DNA of 49,258 nt from Sporosarcina sp. P13 (GCF_002743055.1 NZ_PDYM01000024.1:1-49258), one strand, 5' to 3'; shown: positions 1-10,631, numbered from the stretch's first letter. Notes: generated by a model not told the origin, from the sequence alone. Numbers and translations: made by a program.

Positions 1-9
1 CCAGTTCCA

Positions 10-108
10 AGCGCCAGCCTCTCGGGTCGTTTCGGTCTTTTCAAAAAGGTGCAAAGTGCGCACCTTTTGTGACTAGCCCTCCAACGCCTTTCGAGGCTGA
101 ACGGCGCT
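10..108 (-). repeat. Structured intergenic repeat, copy 1
   Basis: On the minus strand this folds into an outer helix in which AGCGCC and AGCCTC, separated by a 4-nt bulge GTTC, pair with an uninterrupted GAGGCTGGCGCT (plus-strand 103-108 and 93-98 with 10-21). Inside is a hairpin AAAAGGTGC / GCACCTTTT with a 7-nt loop (44-68). GACCCGA lies directly before the closing helix. The same plan, with different stem bases, recurs at 18484-18576. It sits behind the T-box terminator, before whatever gene lies left of the window. Function is unknown; a dispersed, RNA-like repeat is the likely class. Confidence 0.6.
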
Positions 109-130
109 TTCCACTTTTGATTGTAAATAA

Positions 131-345
131 AAAATAGCGCCCCTGTCACTTATGATGACAGAGACGCATAGTTTGCGTGGTTCCACTCCGCTTGGGAGAC
201 GCACTTCTCCCCGCTTAATGTCTTTAACGCAGACGCTACGTATGGCCTACTACACTGTTCAGCTCATCGCTCAAAGGTGCATTTCTATGTTGAATGAGCT
301 CAGGTCATTTGCAGCCTAGATGACCCTCTCTATAGAGCTTTCAAC
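131..345 (-). ncRNA. Cysteine-specific T-box leader with terminator
   Basis: This is a tRNA-sensing leader, read leftwards. Visible parts on the minus strand are a stem I region starting near 345, a specifier codon TGC (Cys) in AAATGCACC at 276-283, the T-box core GAGTGGAACCACGC at 175-188, and an intrinsic terminator whose arms are 137-148 and 156-167 followed by a T-rich stretch. In Bacillus the genes after gltX are cysE and cysS behind a Cys T-box, so the controlled gene is probably cysE-cysS just left of the window (inference; it is not visible). Uncharged tRNA-Cys would favour antitermination. Confidence 0.88.
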
Positions 346-394
346 ATATACTTTCCTTCTCAACGCTTTTCATATGCAAATTGATATTACGTCC

Positions 395-422
395 ATTTTA
401 CACAAAACCTCAAAAATGTCAA
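395..422 (-). promoter_or_regulatory. SigA-type promoter of the T-box leader
   Basis: Minus-strand -35 TTGACA (417-422), 16-bp spacer, -10 TAAAAT (395-400). It lies just upstream of the T-box leader and next to the end of gltX, so the downstream cys genes have their own start separate from gltX. Confidence 0.7.
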
Positions 423-428
423 TATTGA

Positions 429-1889
429 TTATTTTGCGAATCTTTCGACACGTTCGATAATTTTCTTCTTACCTATCAACGCAATGGAGTCTGGTAGTTC
501 TGGTCCTGATGTTTGACCAGTTGCTACTACACGGACTGGCATGAATAAATTCTTACCTTTGTGCCCTGTTTCTTTTTGGACAGCTTTAATCGCCGATTTG
601 ATAGATGGCGCATCGAATGTCTCAAGCGCTTCTAGTTGTTGTTTCAATGAAGCCATCACTTCTGGCACTTGTTCACCCGCTAAGATTTCCTGTGCTGCTT
701 CATCATATTCAACTGCATCGGTGAAAAACTGGGCGGATAGCTCAACAATTTCAGCTCCGAAGCTTAATTGCCCATGATATAAAGCAATTAAGTCGTGTAC
801 CCACGCTTGTTCTTCAGCAGTCATTTCTTTTGAAACAAGATCTGCGGCTTGTAGATGCGGTAACGCCAAGTCGATCACTTCTTCAAGTGATAACTTTTTA
901 ATGTACTGGTTGTTCACCCATGTTAACTTATGCGTATCGAACATAGATGGTGACTTAGATAAACGAGTTTCATCGAATAATTCAACTAATTCATCATGTG
1001 AGAAAATCTCTTCTTCTCCACCTGGCGACCAACCGAGCAACGCAAAGAAGTTGAACATCGCTTCAGGTAAATAACCTAAGTCTTTATATTGTGTAATGAA
1101 TTGAATGATTGATTCATCACGTTTTGAAAGTTTTTTACGGTCTTCATTAACGATTAACGTCATATGACCAAATTGCGGATGCGACCAACCAAACACGTCA
1201 AACACCATTAATTGTTTCGGCGTGTTTGTCAGATGTTCTTCTCCACGGAATACGTGAGTAATTTTCATCAGATGATCATCCACTACTACCGCATAGTTGT
1301 ATGTTGGAATACCGTTTGTTTTGACCATGACCCAATCGCCGATATCCTTCGATTCGAACGTTACTGCACCTCGAACTAGGTCCTCGATTGTATACGTTAC
1401 ATCTTCAGGTACACGCATGCGAATACTGTAAGAAAGACCCGCTGCTTCTTTTTCTGCCACTTCAACTGCCGTTAGATGACGGCATGTTCCATCATACATC
1501 GGAGCTGCAATACCCGCTGCCTTTTGAGCATCACGTTTCGCTTCCAATTCTTCAGGTGTACAGAAACATTTATATGCATGTCCTTGCTCTAGCATTTCAT
1601 CTGCATATTTCTTATATAAATCTAAACGCTCTGTTTGACGATACGGACCATAGTCTCCACCAATGTCGACAGATTCGTCATGATGAATACCGAGCCATGT
1701 TAAGTTTTCTAACTGCGATAATTCGCCGCCCTCAATATTGCGTTCTGTATCTGTATCTTCAATTCTAATGATAAACTTTCCATCGTAATGGCGAGCATAT
1801 AGGTAGTTAAATAAAGCGGTCCGTGCACCACCGATATGTAATTGGCCTGTTGGACTTGGTGCATAACGCACACGTACTTCTTGTGTCAT
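429..1889 (-). CDS. gltX: Glutamyl-tRNA synthetase
   Basis: Charges tRNA-Glu with glutamate in the cytosol; in Firmicutes the enzyme usually also makes Glu-tRNA-Gln for the GatCAB amidotransferase. The 486-residue product has full family length. The class I Rossmann fold is marked by [12 protein letters not shown] near the N-terminus, with the HIGH-type motif HIGG at residues 18-21, and by the KMSKS-type motif KKLSKR near residue 250; the rest is the anticodon-binding helical domain. The ATG follows an AGAGGT ribosome site. It lies 82 bp after ispF in the conserved ispD-ispF-gltX order. Family identity is certain; the non-discriminating specificity is inferred from lineage. Confidence 0.97.
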   Translation of the reverse strand: MTQEVRVRYAPSPTGQLHIGGARTALFNYLYARHYDGKFIIRIEDTDTERNIEGGELSQLENLTWLGIHHDESVDIGGDYGPYRQTERLDLYKKYADEMLEQGHAYKCFCTPEELEAKRDAQKAAGIAAPMYDGTCRHLTAVEVAEKEAAGLSYSIRMRVPEDVTYTIEDLVRGAVTFESKDIGDWVMVKTNGIPTYNYAVVVDDHLMKITHVFRGEEHLTNTPKQLMVFDVFGWSHPQFGHMTLIVNEDRKKLSKRDESIIQFITQYKDLGYLPEAMFNFFALLGWSPGGEEEIFSHDELVELFDETRLSKSPSMFDTHKLTWVNNQYIKKLSLEEVIDLALPHLQAADLVSKEMTAEEQAWVHDLIALYHGQLSFGAEIVELSAQFFTDAVEYDEAAQEILAGEQVPEVMASLKQQLEALETFDAPSIKSAIKAVQKETGHKGKNLFMPVRVVATGQTSGPELPDSIALIGKKKIIERVERFAK

Positions 1890-1971
1890 AAATTTACCTC
1901 TCCGTTCTAGATCTATTACACCTTAGCGTAATTGCCTATCTATTTTAGCACTCTGTAGAAAGTTTTGAAAG

Positions 1972-2454
1972 TCACTGGTTTTTCATCAGTAAGATTGTCG
2001 CCATCGCCGCAATACCTTCTTCACGCCCCGGGAAGCCTAGACGCTCCGTAGTCGTTGCTTTGACATTCACTTGCGATAAATCAGCTTCAAGCAATTCTGC
2101 TACGCGTTGACGGATATCTCCTATATATGGTGCCATTTTCGGTCGCTGAGCTATGATCGTACAATCGATATTGCCTAAGCGGTAACCTTCCTCTTTTACC
2201 ATTTCCCATACTTTTTCAAGTAATATGGCAGAGTCTGCGTCTTTAAATGCATCATCTGTATCCGGGAAATGTGTACCTATATCTACTTTCCCAATAGCCC
2301 CGAGCGCCGCATCGGTGACAGTATGCAATAAAACGTCTGCATCGGAGTGACCGATTAACCCCTTCGTGTGCGGGATTGTAATTCCTCCAATAATAAGTGG
2401 TCTACCTTCCGCAAATGCGTGTACATCAAAACCTTGTCCAATTCTAAACATCAT
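1972..2454 (-). CDS. ispF: 2-C-methyl-D-erythritol 2,4-cyclodiphosphate synthase
   Basis: Fifth step of the MEP isoprenoid pathway: turns CDP-methylerythritol 2-phosphate into the cyclic diphosphate with release of CMP. The 160-residue product has normal family length. The zinc-binding motif DVH (D10, H12) is in the N-terminal GQGFDVHAF, the family segment HSDADVLLH follows, and the C-terminal [17 protein letters not shown] is the signature around the trimer active site. It begins five bases after the ispD stop, so the two are translated as a pair. Two adjacent ATG codons compete as start (2454 or 2451), changing only one residue. Confidence 0.97.
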   Translation of the reverse strand: MMFRIGQGFDVHAFAEGRPLIIGGITIPHTKGLIGHSDADVLLHTVTDAALGAIGKVDIGTHFPDTDDAFKDADSAILLEKVWEMVKEEGYRLGNIDCTIIAQRPKMAPYIGDIRQRVAELLEADLSQVNVKATTTERLGFPGREEGIAAMATILLMKNQ

Positions 2455-2459
2455 TCATC

Positions 2460-3131
2460 CTACTTTCTTCTCGCCAGCAAGATTTCGCCTATCGCTAAAT
2501 CTTCCTGTGTTGTCATTTTCACATTATCATAAGAACTTTCTACGATTTGCACGCCATGCCCAAGACGTTCTACAAGCATCGATTCATCGGTACCTAGGAA
2601 ACCATCCTGAGTGGCTTGATCAGATGCTTTTTTCAATAGTTCATAACGAAATGCTTGCGGTGTCTGTACCATCCATAACTTTTCCCGGTCTACCGTTTGC
2701 TGTACCGTGCCGTTTTCCGCATATTTAATCGTATCTTTTACTTTAACCGCTGCAATTGCAGCACCTTTGTCGTTTGCTGTGTTGACCAAATCATCTATGA
2801 CTGACGAGTTCACGAAAGGTCTCGCAGCATCATGCACAAGCACAATGCCGTTCCCTTTGTATGCTGCTATACACGCTGCTACGCTGTCCTGTCGTTCGCC
2901 TCCACCTTCTACAAACGTAATACTTTCATGTTGTTCAAGAATTTCTCGAATAAACATTTGTTCTTCAGGTTTTACCGCAATAATAATTTCCTCACACTGA
3001 GGGTCTTGTTGAAACACACTAATCGTATGGTACAGAATAGGATGTTCACCAATTTTTAAGAAAAGCTTGTTTTTTCCGGCTCCCATGCGTTTACCGCTAC
3101 CTGCAGCTGGAATCATCACTGTATATTTCAC
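2460..3131 (-). CDS. ispD: 2-C-methyl-D-erythritol 4-phosphate cytidylyltransferase
   Basis: Third step of the MEP pathway: joins CTP and methylerythritol 4-phosphate to give CDP-methylerythritol. The N-terminal PAAGSGKRMGAGKNK is the nucleotide-binding loop of the family, and VLVHDAARPF is the metal and substrate segment. I chose the GTG at 3131 because AGAGGA lies six bases upstream and translation then starts MKYTVMIPAAG; a longer GTG start at 3155 has only a site inside the end of yacL. The product is 223 residues, close to the family norm of about 230. It couples to yacL upstream and ispF downstream. Confidence 0.95.
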   Translation of the reverse strand: MKYTVMIPAAGSGKRMGAGKNKLFLKIGEHPILYHTISVFQQDPQCEEIIIAVKPEEQMFIREILEQHESITFVEGGGERQDSVAACIAAYKGNGIVLVHDAARPFVNSSVIDDLVNTANDKGAAIAAVKVKDTIKYAENGTVQQTVDREKLWMVQTPQAFRYELLKKASDQATQDGFLGTDESMLVERLGHGVQIVESSYDNVKMTTQEDLAIGEILLARRK

Positions 3132-3159
3132 ATTCGTTCCTCTGCTTTCTTTCACTAAT

Positions 3160-4251
3160 TCATCGACCTTTAGGTTTTGCGAAAATCATTCGTCCTGCAG
3201 ATGTTTGCAGAACACTCGTCACTAAAACATCGATTGCCTGGCCGATATATGACCTGCCATCTTCAATGACAATCATTGTCCCGTCATCCAAATAAGCCAC
3301 GCCTTGATTATGTTCTTTACCATCTTTAATGACCACAACATGCATTTCTTCACCCGGAATGACAACTGGCTTTACCGCGTTTGCTAAATCATTAATATTC
3401 AATACCGCCACACCATGCAAGTCTGAAACTTTGTTCAAATTAAAGTCGTTCGTCACCACAAGCCCCTGCATTTTCTTTGCTAGCTTCACAAGCTTCAAAT
3501 CAACCTCTGCAACGTTTGGTATATCTTCATCTGTAATCATAACATGCGGACCGTCATCATTTTGGAGACGCTTAAGTATATCCAGCCCCCGTCTACCCTT
3601 CGTTCGTTTCAGCGTATCCGAAGAATCCGCTATATGCTGAAGTTCAGTCAACACGAATTGTGGAACAACTAAAATTCCTTGCAAAAACCCAGTCGCTACT
3701 ATATCCGCGATTCGTCCATCGATAATAACGCTAGTATCTAATAACTTATAGACGTCTTTCTGCGGCGCAATTGGCTCTGTCGTTTCCACAGGCTCTTTCT
3801 TTTTAGTCGTCGTATTACGCATACTAGTCATAGCGCCGATAAACTCTTCACGCTTTTTAAATCCAACTTGGAATCCTAAATACCCTAAAAGAATAGACAA
3901 CAAGACCGGTATTACGGACGAAATTACAGGAATATCAATAGCATTCAAACCAAAACTGAATAAGAACGCGACGCTCAGACCTCCAATTAACCCTATAGTC
4001 CCAAATAACAGATCCATAATTGGCGCTTTCAAAAGTCGCTCTTCAATCCATTTAATAAAATTCACAATCGGTTCTGTTAAAAATAAGCTTAATAAATATA
4101 AAATAATGGCTCCTAAAATGGCCTCTACGTATGCATTGTTGATCATGGGTTTTGATGTAAATGCAAACATGGCAAATAAGTACGGTAAAAATAAAACACC
4201 AAGAGTTCCTCCGATTAATAGGAAAGAAACTTGAACCACTCTTTTCAACAT
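3160..4251 (-). CDS. yacL: YacL-like membrane PIN-TRAM protein
   Basis: A predicted membrane-bound nuclease-fold protein. The first 130 or so residues hold about four hydrophobic segments. A PIN (PilT N-terminus) domain follows, starting YKLLDTSVIIDGRI with its first acidic residue and continuing to VVTNDFNLNKV, and a C-terminal TRAM RNA-binding domain ends near FAKPKGR. At 363 residues it matches B. subtilis YacL. An exceptionally strong AAGGAGGTG ribosome site precedes the ATG. It keeps its conserved place before ispD, but its other usual neighbour disA is missing (see findings). The substrate is not known; RNA cleavage is inferred from the fold. Confidence 0.9.
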   Translation of the reverse strand: MLKRVVQVSFLLIGGTLGVLFLPYLFAMFAFTSKPMINNAYVEAILGAIILYLLSLFLTEPIVNFIKWIEERLLKAPIMDLLFGTIGLIGGLSVAFLFSFGLNAIDIPVISSVIPVLLSILLGYLGFQVGFKKREEFIGAMTSMRNTTTKKKEPVETTEPIAPQKDVYKLLDTSVIIDGRIADIVATGFLQGILVVPQFVLTELQHIADSSDTLKRTKGRRGLDILKRLQNDDGPHVMITDEDIPNVAEVDLKLVKLAKKMQGLVVTNDFNLNKVSDLHGVAVLNINDLANAVKPVVIPGEEMHVVVIKDGKEHNQGVAYLDDGTMIVIEDGRSYIGQAIDVLVTSVLQTSAGRMIFAKPKGR

Positions 4252-4400
4252 ATTCTTCCACCTCCTTTTCCTTCCTATTAGTATACAACGAATTACGCTA
4301 AGCCGCTTAGGTTAAGTGAGGAGTTCCCAAAAAATTCTCCGCTCCCTTTACTAGGACTATTTAAAAAGATTGAGGATCCTATTGTTTTATTGAGCTACTA

Positions 4401-5771
4401 TTATCTAAATGCAATCCCTAGCGCCTCTGTAATAGTTTCTACGCCAACCACGTCGATGCCAGAAGGGATATCCCAACCACCTAGGTTTGAAGCCGGAATA
4501 ATTATCCGCTCAAATCCCAGCTTAGCTGCTTCTGTTACACGCTGTTCTATTCTAGATACCCGTCTAACTTCACCTGTTAACCCTACTTCTCCAACAAAAC
4601 AATCTCGTGCACCAACTGCGGTATCCTTATAACTTGATACGATGCTCAGCAAGACTGCTAAATCAATAGCCGGTTCATCTAACTTCACACCGCCAGCCAC
4701 CTTAATATACGCATCTTGCGTCTGTAGTAGCATACCCGCTCGCTTTTCTAGTACTGCCATCAGTAACGACACGCGGTTCTGATCTAGGCCGGTCGCCATT
4801 CGTTTTGGATAATTAAAGCTGGAAGCCGTCATTAACGCTTGGATCTCAACTAGAATTGGACGGGTTCCTTCCATAGAAGCGACAATGGTAGAACCCGCTC
4901 CGCCTTGCGATCGTTCTCGCAAAAATAATTCGGAAGGGTTCAATACTTCTTTTAAACCTGACTGTAACATTTCGAATATAGCAATCTCATTAGTCGAACC
5001 AAAACGATTTTTCACGCTACGTAAAATACGGTATGTATGATGTCGTTCCCCTTCAAAATACAACACAGTATCCACCATATGCTCGAGCAATCTTGGTCCA
5101 GCAATTTGCCCTTCTTTAGTCACGTGACCCACGATGAAAATAGCGATGTTTTGAGTCTTCGCAATTCTCATAAGTTCAGCTGTACACTCACGAACTTGTG
5201 AAACGCTACCAGGTGCAGAAGTAACCTCCGGGTGATGTACTGTTTGGATAGAGTCCACTATGACGAATTTCGGCTGAACTGCATCGACCGTTTCATGAAT
5301 CATGCCAAGATCAGTTTCCGCATAAATGTAAAGCTCATCCGATTTCACACCTAGTCTTTCCGCCCGCAGTTTCGTCTGTCGAATCGACTCTTCACCAGAA
5401 ATATATAGGACGCGCTGTTGCTGATTTGCAAGCAAAGAAGACACTTGTAAGAGCAAAGTCGACTTACCGATACCCGGATCTCCACCGATCAATATAAGCG
5501 AGCCAGGCACGATTCCTCCACCTAATACGCGATTCAATTCTTCTAGCTCCGTTTTCACTCGTGGTTCTTCCACCATTTCAACTTTGCTAATTGGTAATGC
5601 TTTTTGTTTCACTTTCTCTCCATGCTGAAAAGCACCACGCGGTCCTTTTTGTACAACTTCTACTTCTTCATCCATCGTATTCCATTCTCCACAGCCTGGA
5701 CAGCGCCCCATCCATTTAGGGGATTCATACCCACAGGAACGACACATGAACTTGGATTTTCGCTTTGCCAT
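4401..5771 (-). CDS. radA: DNA repair protein RadA (Sms)
   Basis: A RecA-like ATPase that helps process recombination intermediates and drives branch migration. The 456-residue product shows a four-cysteine zinc finger (C10, C13, C24, C27), a Walker [11 protein letters not shown] at residues 96-105, the RadA-specific KNRFG motif, and a C-terminal Lon-protease-like domain without protease function. The ATG follows AAGGAGA. It sits just beyond the clpC terminator in the standard Bacillales order. The space after it (4252-4400) is only 149 bp and holds a small CTAAGC/GCTTAG hairpin but no disA. Confidence 0.97.
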   Translation of the reverse strand: MAKRKSKFMCRSCGYESPKWMGRCPGCGEWNTMDEEVEVVQKGPRGAFQHGEKVKQKALPISKVEMVEEPRVKTELEELNRVLGGGIVPGSLILIGGDPGIGKSTLLLQVSSLLANQQQRVLYISGEESIRQTKLRAERLGVKSDELYIYAETDLGMIHETVDAVQPKFVIVDSIQTVHHPEVTSAPGSVSQVRECTAELMRIAKTQNIAIFIVGHVTKEGQIAGPRLLEHMVDTVLYFEGERHHTYRILRSVKNRFGSTNEIAIFEMLQSGLKEVLNPSELFLRERSQGGAGSTIVASMEGTRPILVEIQALMTASSFNYPKRMATGLDQNRVSLLMAVLEKRAGMLLQTQDAYIKVAGGVKLDEPAIDLAVLLSIVSSYKDTAVGARDCFVGEVGLTGEVRRVSRIEQRVTEAAKLGFERIIIPASNLGGWDIPSGIDVVGVETITEALGIAFR

Positions 5772-5796
5772 ATACTATCTCCTTACTTGAAATACG

Positions 5797-5846
5797 AAAA
5801 GGACAGCCCGCTACGCTTTTTGAAATTCCAAGCGAGCGAGCTATCC
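5797..5846 (-). terminator. Terminator after clpC
   Basis: Minus-strand hairpin with an 18-bp imperfect stem containing G-U pairs; arms are 5830-5846 and 5801-5819, followed by TTTTCG. It ends the ctsR-mcsA-mcsB-clpC unit just before radA. Confidence 0.65.
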
Positions 5847-5860
5847 AAGTCTTCATTCAA

Positions 5861-8308
5861 TTAGTTTTCTACTGTTTGTGTTTGTTTTTCTGTCTTAACA
5901 ACAAACTTATCTTCTTCCACATCAATTACCACTGTTTCACCCATCAGAACTTTACCTTCTAATAACTCTTCAGATAAACGATCCTCAACATGTTTTTGTA
6001 ATGCTCGACGTAGTGGACGAGCACCATATTCCGGATCATATCCTTCATCGGTAATTTTGTCCATTGCTGCTTCAGTCAATACTAACTCGATATCTTGTTC
6101 AGCCAATCGCTTAGATAGCTCATTTGACATTAAGCTAACGATTTGGCGTAGGTGTTCTTTTTCAAGCGAGTGGAACACAATCATGTCATCCACACGGTTT
6201 AGGAATTCTGGTCTAAATGCTTTCTTCAATTCAGCAAGCATCTTTTCTTTCATATCGTCATAACCAGAATCACCATCACCGATATTAAAGCCGACATAAC
6301 GGTTCTTCTTCAATTCCGTCGCCCCGACGTTCGATGTCATGATAATGACCGTGTTACGGAAATCAACTGTTCGTCCTTTAGAATCTGTCAAACGTCCATC
6401 TTCCAATACTTGCAGTAAAATATTGAAGACGTCTGGATGTGCTTTTTCAATTTCATCAAGCAAGACTACAGAATATGGTTTACGGCGAACTTTCTCAGTC
6501 AACTGGCCTCCTTCTTCGTAGCCTACGTACCCTGGAGGGGATCCGACAAGACGTGATGTCGCATGTTTTTCCATGTACTCCGACATGTCGATACGAATCA
6601 TAGCGTCTTCATCACCGAACATTACTTCAGCTAGTGCACGACCTAGTTCTGTTTTACCTACACCCGTCGGACCTAAGAAGATGAATGAACCAATTGGTCT
6701 CTTCGGATCTTTCAATCCAGCACGCGCACGGCGAATTGCTTTAGAAATAGCCAGCACTGCTTCATTTTGACCGATTACACGCTCATGTAGTATTTCTTCC
6801 ATATTGAGCAACTTCGCAGATTCTGTTTCAGCAATCTTATCGACTGGAATCCCTGTCCACATCGCTACAACCGTCGCGATGTCGTTGACTGTTACTTCAG
6901 ATTCCGTCTTCCCTTGCTTCTCTTTCCAAGCCGTTTTCGTTATTTCCAACTTTTCTTTCATCTTCTGTTCTTTATCTCTGTATGAAGCAGCTTTTTCAAA
7001 TTCTTGACTTTGAACAGCTGCATTCTTTTCAGAACGAATGGCTTCTAACTTTACTTCAAGCTCTTTCAAGTTCGGCGGCGTTGTATATGAACGAAGTCGA
7101 ACTTTTGATCCCGCTTCATCAATCAAGTCAATCGCTTTATCCGGTAAGAAACGATCTGAAATATAACGGTCAGACATTTTCGCTGCTGCTTCCACAGCTT
7201 CGTCTGTAATCTTTACACGGTGATGCGCTTCGTAGCGGTCACGCAACCCTTGAATAATCTGTATTGTTTCTTCTACTGTAGGTTCATCCACTTGAATCGG
7301 TTGGAAACGACGTTCAAGTGCTGCATCTTTTTCAATATATTTTCGGTATTCATCAAGTGTCGTAGCACCGATACATTGCAGTTCTCCACGTGCAAGCGAA
7401 GGTTTTAAGATGTTAGATGCGTCAATTGCACCTTCAGCTCCACCTGCACCGATCAATGTATGCAACTCATCAATGAAGAGAATAATGTTCCCCGCTTGAC
7501 GAATTTCTTCCATTACTTTTTTCATACGATCTTCAAACTCACCACGATATTTCGTCCCTGCAACGACTGTACCCATATCAAGTGTCATGACGCGTTTATC
7601 GCGTAGGATTTCAGGCACTTCGTTATTGACGACTTGTTGCGCCAATCCCTCGGCGATCGCTGTCTTACCTACACCAGGCTCTCCGATTAGTACTGGATTG
7701 TTTTTCGTACGTCGGGCTAACACTTCGATAACCCGCAGTATTTCCTTGCTTCGTCCAATGACTGGATCAAGTGTGCCTTCACGAGCAATTTCTGTTAAGT
7801 CTCTTGCTAAACTATCCAAAGTCGGTGTCGCAGCTGATGCTGAGTTCGCTGCACTTCCAACAGAACTTTCATCATTTCCAAGTAATTGGAGCACTTGTTG
7901 GCGAGCTTTGTTTAAACTAACGCCTGCATTATTTAGTACGCGAGCAGCTACACCTTCACCTTCGCGAATCAAAGCTAATAAAATATGTTCTGTACCAATA
8001 TAAGAGTGACCCAATTTACGTGATTCATCAACCGAAAGTTCTATGACACGTTTTGCGCGCGGCGTATAATGAACGATCGGGCCCACATCTTTCGAACCCA
8101 CACCTACAAGAATCTCTACTTCACGTTCGATTGTATCCGCATTCACATTAATCGCTTCCAGTGCCTTCGCTGCAATTCCGCCACCTTCTCGGATTAATCC
8201 AAGCAAAATATGCTCCGTACCGATAGATTCATGCTTTAAGCGGATCGCCTCTTCTTGAGCAAGTTGTAATACTTTTTGTGCACGTTGTGTAAATCGATTG
8301 AACATCAT
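5861..8308 (-). CDS. clpC: ATP-dependent Clp protease ATPase subunit ClpC
   Basis: An AAA+ unfoldase that feeds proteins, including McsB-phosphorylated ones, to ClpP. Two N-terminal Clp repeats (each with the [12 protein letters not shown] or [12 protein letters not shown] pattern) are followed by a first AAA+ module with [13 protein letters not shown], a UVR-type coiled middle domain, and a second AAA+ module with [14 protein letters not shown], then the D2-small domain. I chose the ATG at 8308 (MMFNRFTQ), which has GAGGGG seven bases upstream, over the ATG at 8314, which touches that site. The product is 815 residues. Unlike a simple operon member it has its own promoter and CtsR operator. 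Confidence 0.97.
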   Translation of the reverse strand: MMFNRFTQRAQKVLQLAQEEAIRLKHESIGTEHILLGLIREGGGIAAKALEAINVNADTIEREVEILVGVGSKDVGPIVHYTPRAKRVIELSVDESRKLGHSYIGTEHILLALIREGEGVAARVLNNAGVSLNKARQQVLQLLGNDESSVGSAANSASAATPTLDSLARDLTEIAREGTLDPVIGRSKEILRVIEVLARRTKNNPVLIGEPGVGKTAIAEGLAQQVVNNEVPEILRDKRVMTLDMGTVVAGTKYRGEFEDRMKKVMEEIRQAGNIILFIDELHTLIGAGGAEGAIDASNILKPSLARGELQCIGATTLDEYRKYIEKDAALERRFQPIQVDEPTVEETIQIIQGLRDRYEAHHRVKITDEAVEAAAKMSDRYISDRFLPDKAIDLIDEAGSKVRLRSYTTPPNLKELEVKLEAIRSEKNAAVQSQEFEKAASYRDKEQKMKEKLEITKTAWKEKQGKTESEVTVNDIATVVAMWTGIPVDKIAETESAKLLNMEEILHERVIGQNEAVLAISKAIRRARAGLKDPKRPIGSFIFLGPTGVGKTELGRALAEVMFGDEDAMIRIDMSEYMEKHATSRLVGSPPGYVGYEEGGQLTEKVRRKPYSVVLLDEIEKAHPDVFNILLQVLEDGRLTDSKGRTVDFRNTVIIMTSNVGATELKKNRYVGFNIGDGDSGYDDMKEKMLAELKKAFRPEFLNRVDDMIVFHSLEKEHLRQIVSLMSNELSKRLAEQDIELVLTEAAMDKITDEGYDPEYGARPLRRALQKHVEDRLSEELLEGKVLMGETVVIDVEEDKFVVKTEKQTQTVEN

Positions 8309-8431
8309 ATCCATTCCCCTCTTTCCTTCATTAGTAGATATATTCTATGGTATGCCAATTGAAGCAACCTTGCTTTACTCCGCATTACTATACATATTCA
8401 AACCAATTCATAAAAAGCCGTAAAATCTATA

Positions 8432-8483
8432 TTGACTTTGACTATCTTTGATTAACTATAAATCTTAATTAATCATCTTGCAA
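8432..8483 (-). promoter_or_regulatory. clpC promoter with CtsR operator
   Basis: Minus-strand -35 TTGCAA (8478-8483), 17-bp spacer, -10 TATAGT (8455-8460). Directly downstream (8432-8453) is a CtsR heptad pair, AATCAAA and AGTCAAA separated by GAT, matching the known GGTCAAA-NAN-GGTCAAA operator. Twenty bases (8432-8451) are identical to the operator before ctsR. CtsR should block this start until heat or protein stress. Confidence 0.85.
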
Positions 8484-8492
8484 AAAGTTTGC

Positions 8493-9581
8493 TTATGACT
8501 CTTCAGGTTCATTTCCCTCAACTGTCGACCTTGCCATTAACAGGCGATCGCGGAATAATTGTGCGCGAAGAACGTCTCTTTGTTCAGATGTTAATTCTGT
8601 ACCCTTAAAGTGCTGAAGAAAACCTGGCTGCATAAAAATCATTAATTCATTCAAAATTGTCATTTCGATATTTTGGATGATACCTAAATCAATACCCAAA
8701 CGAACGTCCGACAAACATCTAGCCGCTTCTGCTGAAGGAAGTATTCTCGCATGTGTAATCGTACCAAGAGATCTGAATAGACGATTTTCTAAATGCACTT
8801 CGGATTTTGCAAGTAGCAACTCACGCGATTTCTTCTCATGTGCTATTAAACGTTTCGTAATGCTTTCCAGATCTTTCAAAATTTCCGACTCTGATTTACC
8901 TAGTGTTATTTGATTAGATATTTGATAAATATTACCAAGCGCTTCGCTACCTTCACCGTAGCTTCCACGGACGACCATACCTAGCCGCGAAATCGCCGGA
9001 ATGATACGCTCAATCTGTTTGGTGATGGTTAGCGCTGGCAAATGCATCATGACAGATGCCCGCATGCCCGTTCCTGTATTCGATGGGCAGCTAGTTAAAT
9101 AACCAAATGCCTCATCGAATGCATACTCTAGATTACGTTCTAGTTCACTATCCACTTGATCCGCTTGTTCATATGCAGTATCGATTTGAAAGCCTGGATA
9201 AATACATTGAATGCGAATATGATCCTCTTCATTCACCATAATACTAATTGTCTCGTCTTCAGATAATAAAACAGATCCATACCTATCAGGTTCGATCAAC
9301 TGAGGACTTACTAAATGTTTTTCCACCAGAATTTGTCGCTCAAGAGATGATAAGTCTGCCATCGATATCCCTGCAAATTGATGTTCTTCCACCGTTGTTA
9401 CTGCCTGATCGACCGCTTCTTTGACACGTTGGGCTTCTTCTTTGGAGGAACAAATCGGGAATAGCCGGTCTTGTAAGTTGCGTGCCAAACGGATTCTCGT
9501 AGATAGAACGATGTCTGAATGCTCGCCTTCCGCGACCATCCAACCGGTCAATTCACGTTTGATGAATTTTTCAAATGACAT
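8493..9581 (-). CDS. mcsB: Protein arginine kinase McsB
   Basis: Phosphorylates arginines on misfolded proteins, marking them for ClpC-ClpP, and inactivates CtsR. The fold is that of the phosphagen kinase catalytic domain: STRIRLARN near the N-terminus, SCPSNTGTGMRASVMMHLP with the active cysteine, and GSYGEGSEA in the nucleotide region. The ATG at 9581 gives 362 residues, the usual length; upstream in-frame codons overlap mcsA and are rejected. Its ribosome site GGAGGTGAT is formed by the last codons of mcsA, and only one base separates the mcsA stop from this start, implying coupled translation. Confidence 0.96.
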   Translation of the reverse strand: MSFEKFIKRELTGWMVAEGEHSDIVLSTRIRLARNLQDRLFPICSSKEEAQRVKEAVDQAVTTVEEHQFAGISMADLSSLERQILVEKHLVSPQLIEPDRYGSVLLSEDETISIMVNEEDHIRIQCIYPGFQIDTAYEQADQVDSELERNLEYAFDEAFGYLTSCPSNTGTGMRASVMMHLPALTITKQIERIIPAISRLGMVVRGSYGEGSEALGNIYQISNQITLGKSESEILKDLESITKRLIAHEKKSRELLLAKSEVHLENRLFRSLGTITHARILPSAEAARCLSDVRLGIDLGIIQNIEMTILNELMIFMQPGFLQHFKGTELTSEQRDVLRAQLFRDRLLMARSTVEGNEPEES

Positions 9582-9582
9582 T

Positions 9583-10119
9583 TTAATCATCACCTCCATC
9601 GGCCAATTGCTGTTTGACTTGATTGGCTTCGTCACGCAAGACCGCGGCTTCTTCAAAACGTTCATTGTCTACAGCTTCTCGCATCTTTACTCGAATATCA
9701 TCTAGCTTCTTTTTCAAAGCAAAACGTTCGTTTAGAGAAACCGGGATCTTCCCGCTGTGACTTGTGTTGCCGTTATGCAATTTGGCAAACACACGAGGCA
9801 ATTGTTCACGAAATGTGTCATAGCAAGTCGCGCAACCAAATTTTCCGACGTCTAAAAAGCGATGAAACGTCAGACTACAATTTGGACATTCCGGACCCGC
9901 GACTACTTCGTTCGGCTTTTGTCCTGATAACAGTTCCGTACCACCTAGCCAGTGCGCTAAAAATTGTTGAATGGATAACGGTTCTTGATCTGGACTGAAT
10001 GAAAATGTCTGAGAATAAAATGCACATTTATCACACAAATGTCTTTCGGTTGCACCATTCATCGTCTCTTGCTTAAAGACTACAGTTGCAGGTCGTTCTT
10101 TGCAGTTTTCACAAAGCAT
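9583..10119 (-). CDS. mcsA: McsA, activator of McsB kinase
   Basis: Zinc-binding partner that activates the McsB arginine kinase and helps control CtsR. The 178-residue product carries two CxxC pairs early on (CENC, CDKC) and two more in the middle (CPNC, CATC), then a C-terminal UVR domain (KKKLDDIRVKMREAV onward) of the type that contacts Clp ATPases. I chose the ATG at 10119, five codons inside the longest frame, because GAGGTGG lies six bases upstream. The longer ATG at 10134 overlaps the ctsR stop without a site of its own. Confidence 0.94.
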   Translation of the reverse strand: MLCENCKERPATVVFKQETMNGATERHLCDKCAFYSQTFSFSPDQEPLSIQQFLAHWLGGTELLSGQKPNEVVAGPECPNCSLTFHRFLDVGKFGCATCYDTFREQLPRVFAKLHNGNTSHSGKIPVSLNERFALKKKLDDIRVKMREAVDNERFEEAAVLRDEANQVKQQLADGGDD

Positions 10120-10130
10120 CTGTATCCACC

Positions 10131-10601
10131 TCATTCTACTTCTTCGTATAATAACGTAACTAACATGGCGCGAAGTATACGCGAACGCAATGCATCTCGT
10201 TCAGGTAACATGTAGCGTAGTGTCGCACGACCAACTGCAGCTAGCATGAGTTTGGCTTCTCGCTCTGAAATTACTTCTTCTTGAATTAAACGATAGATTA
10301 CATCTTCCGCCATAGTGGAGGACGCTTCTACCTCTAAGATGTCTAATGCTTGTTCTAGCAGATCCTTACGGGAGTTCGTCTGCACACGATAAATCCGAAT
10401 GTAGCCCCCACCTCCACGTTTTGATTCAACTGCATATCCTCTTTCAACCGTGAAGCGCGTTTTAATTACATAGTTAATTTGCGAAGGAACGCATTGAAAT
10501 CTCTCGGCAATTTCATTCCGTTTGATTTCAATAGAAGCATTATCTTCCTTTTCGATAATCGACTTCAAATACCCTTCTATAATGTCAGAAATATTCCGCA
10601 T
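10131..10601 (-). CDS. ctsR: Transcriptional repressor CtsR
   Basis: Class III heat-shock repressor of clp genes. The 156-residue product begins with the winged helix-turn-helix domain; KRGGGGYIRI is the glycine-rich wing that senses heat in this family. The C-terminal part is the dimerisation domain contacted by McsB. The ATG follows GAGGTGA. It is the first gene of the ctsR-mcsA-mcsB unit and its promoter carries its own operator, giving negative autoregulation. Confidence 0.96.
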   Translation of the reverse strand: MRNISDIIEGYLKSIIEKEDNASIEIKRNEIAERFQCVPSQINYVIKTRFTVERGYAVESKRGGGGYIRIYRVQTNSRKDLLEQALDILEVEASSTMAEDVIYRLIQEEVISEREAKLMLAAVGRATLRYMLPERDALRSRILRAMLVTLLYEEVE

Positions 10602-10631
10602 CTCGTCACCTCGTTTCTGATCATTCTCTAG

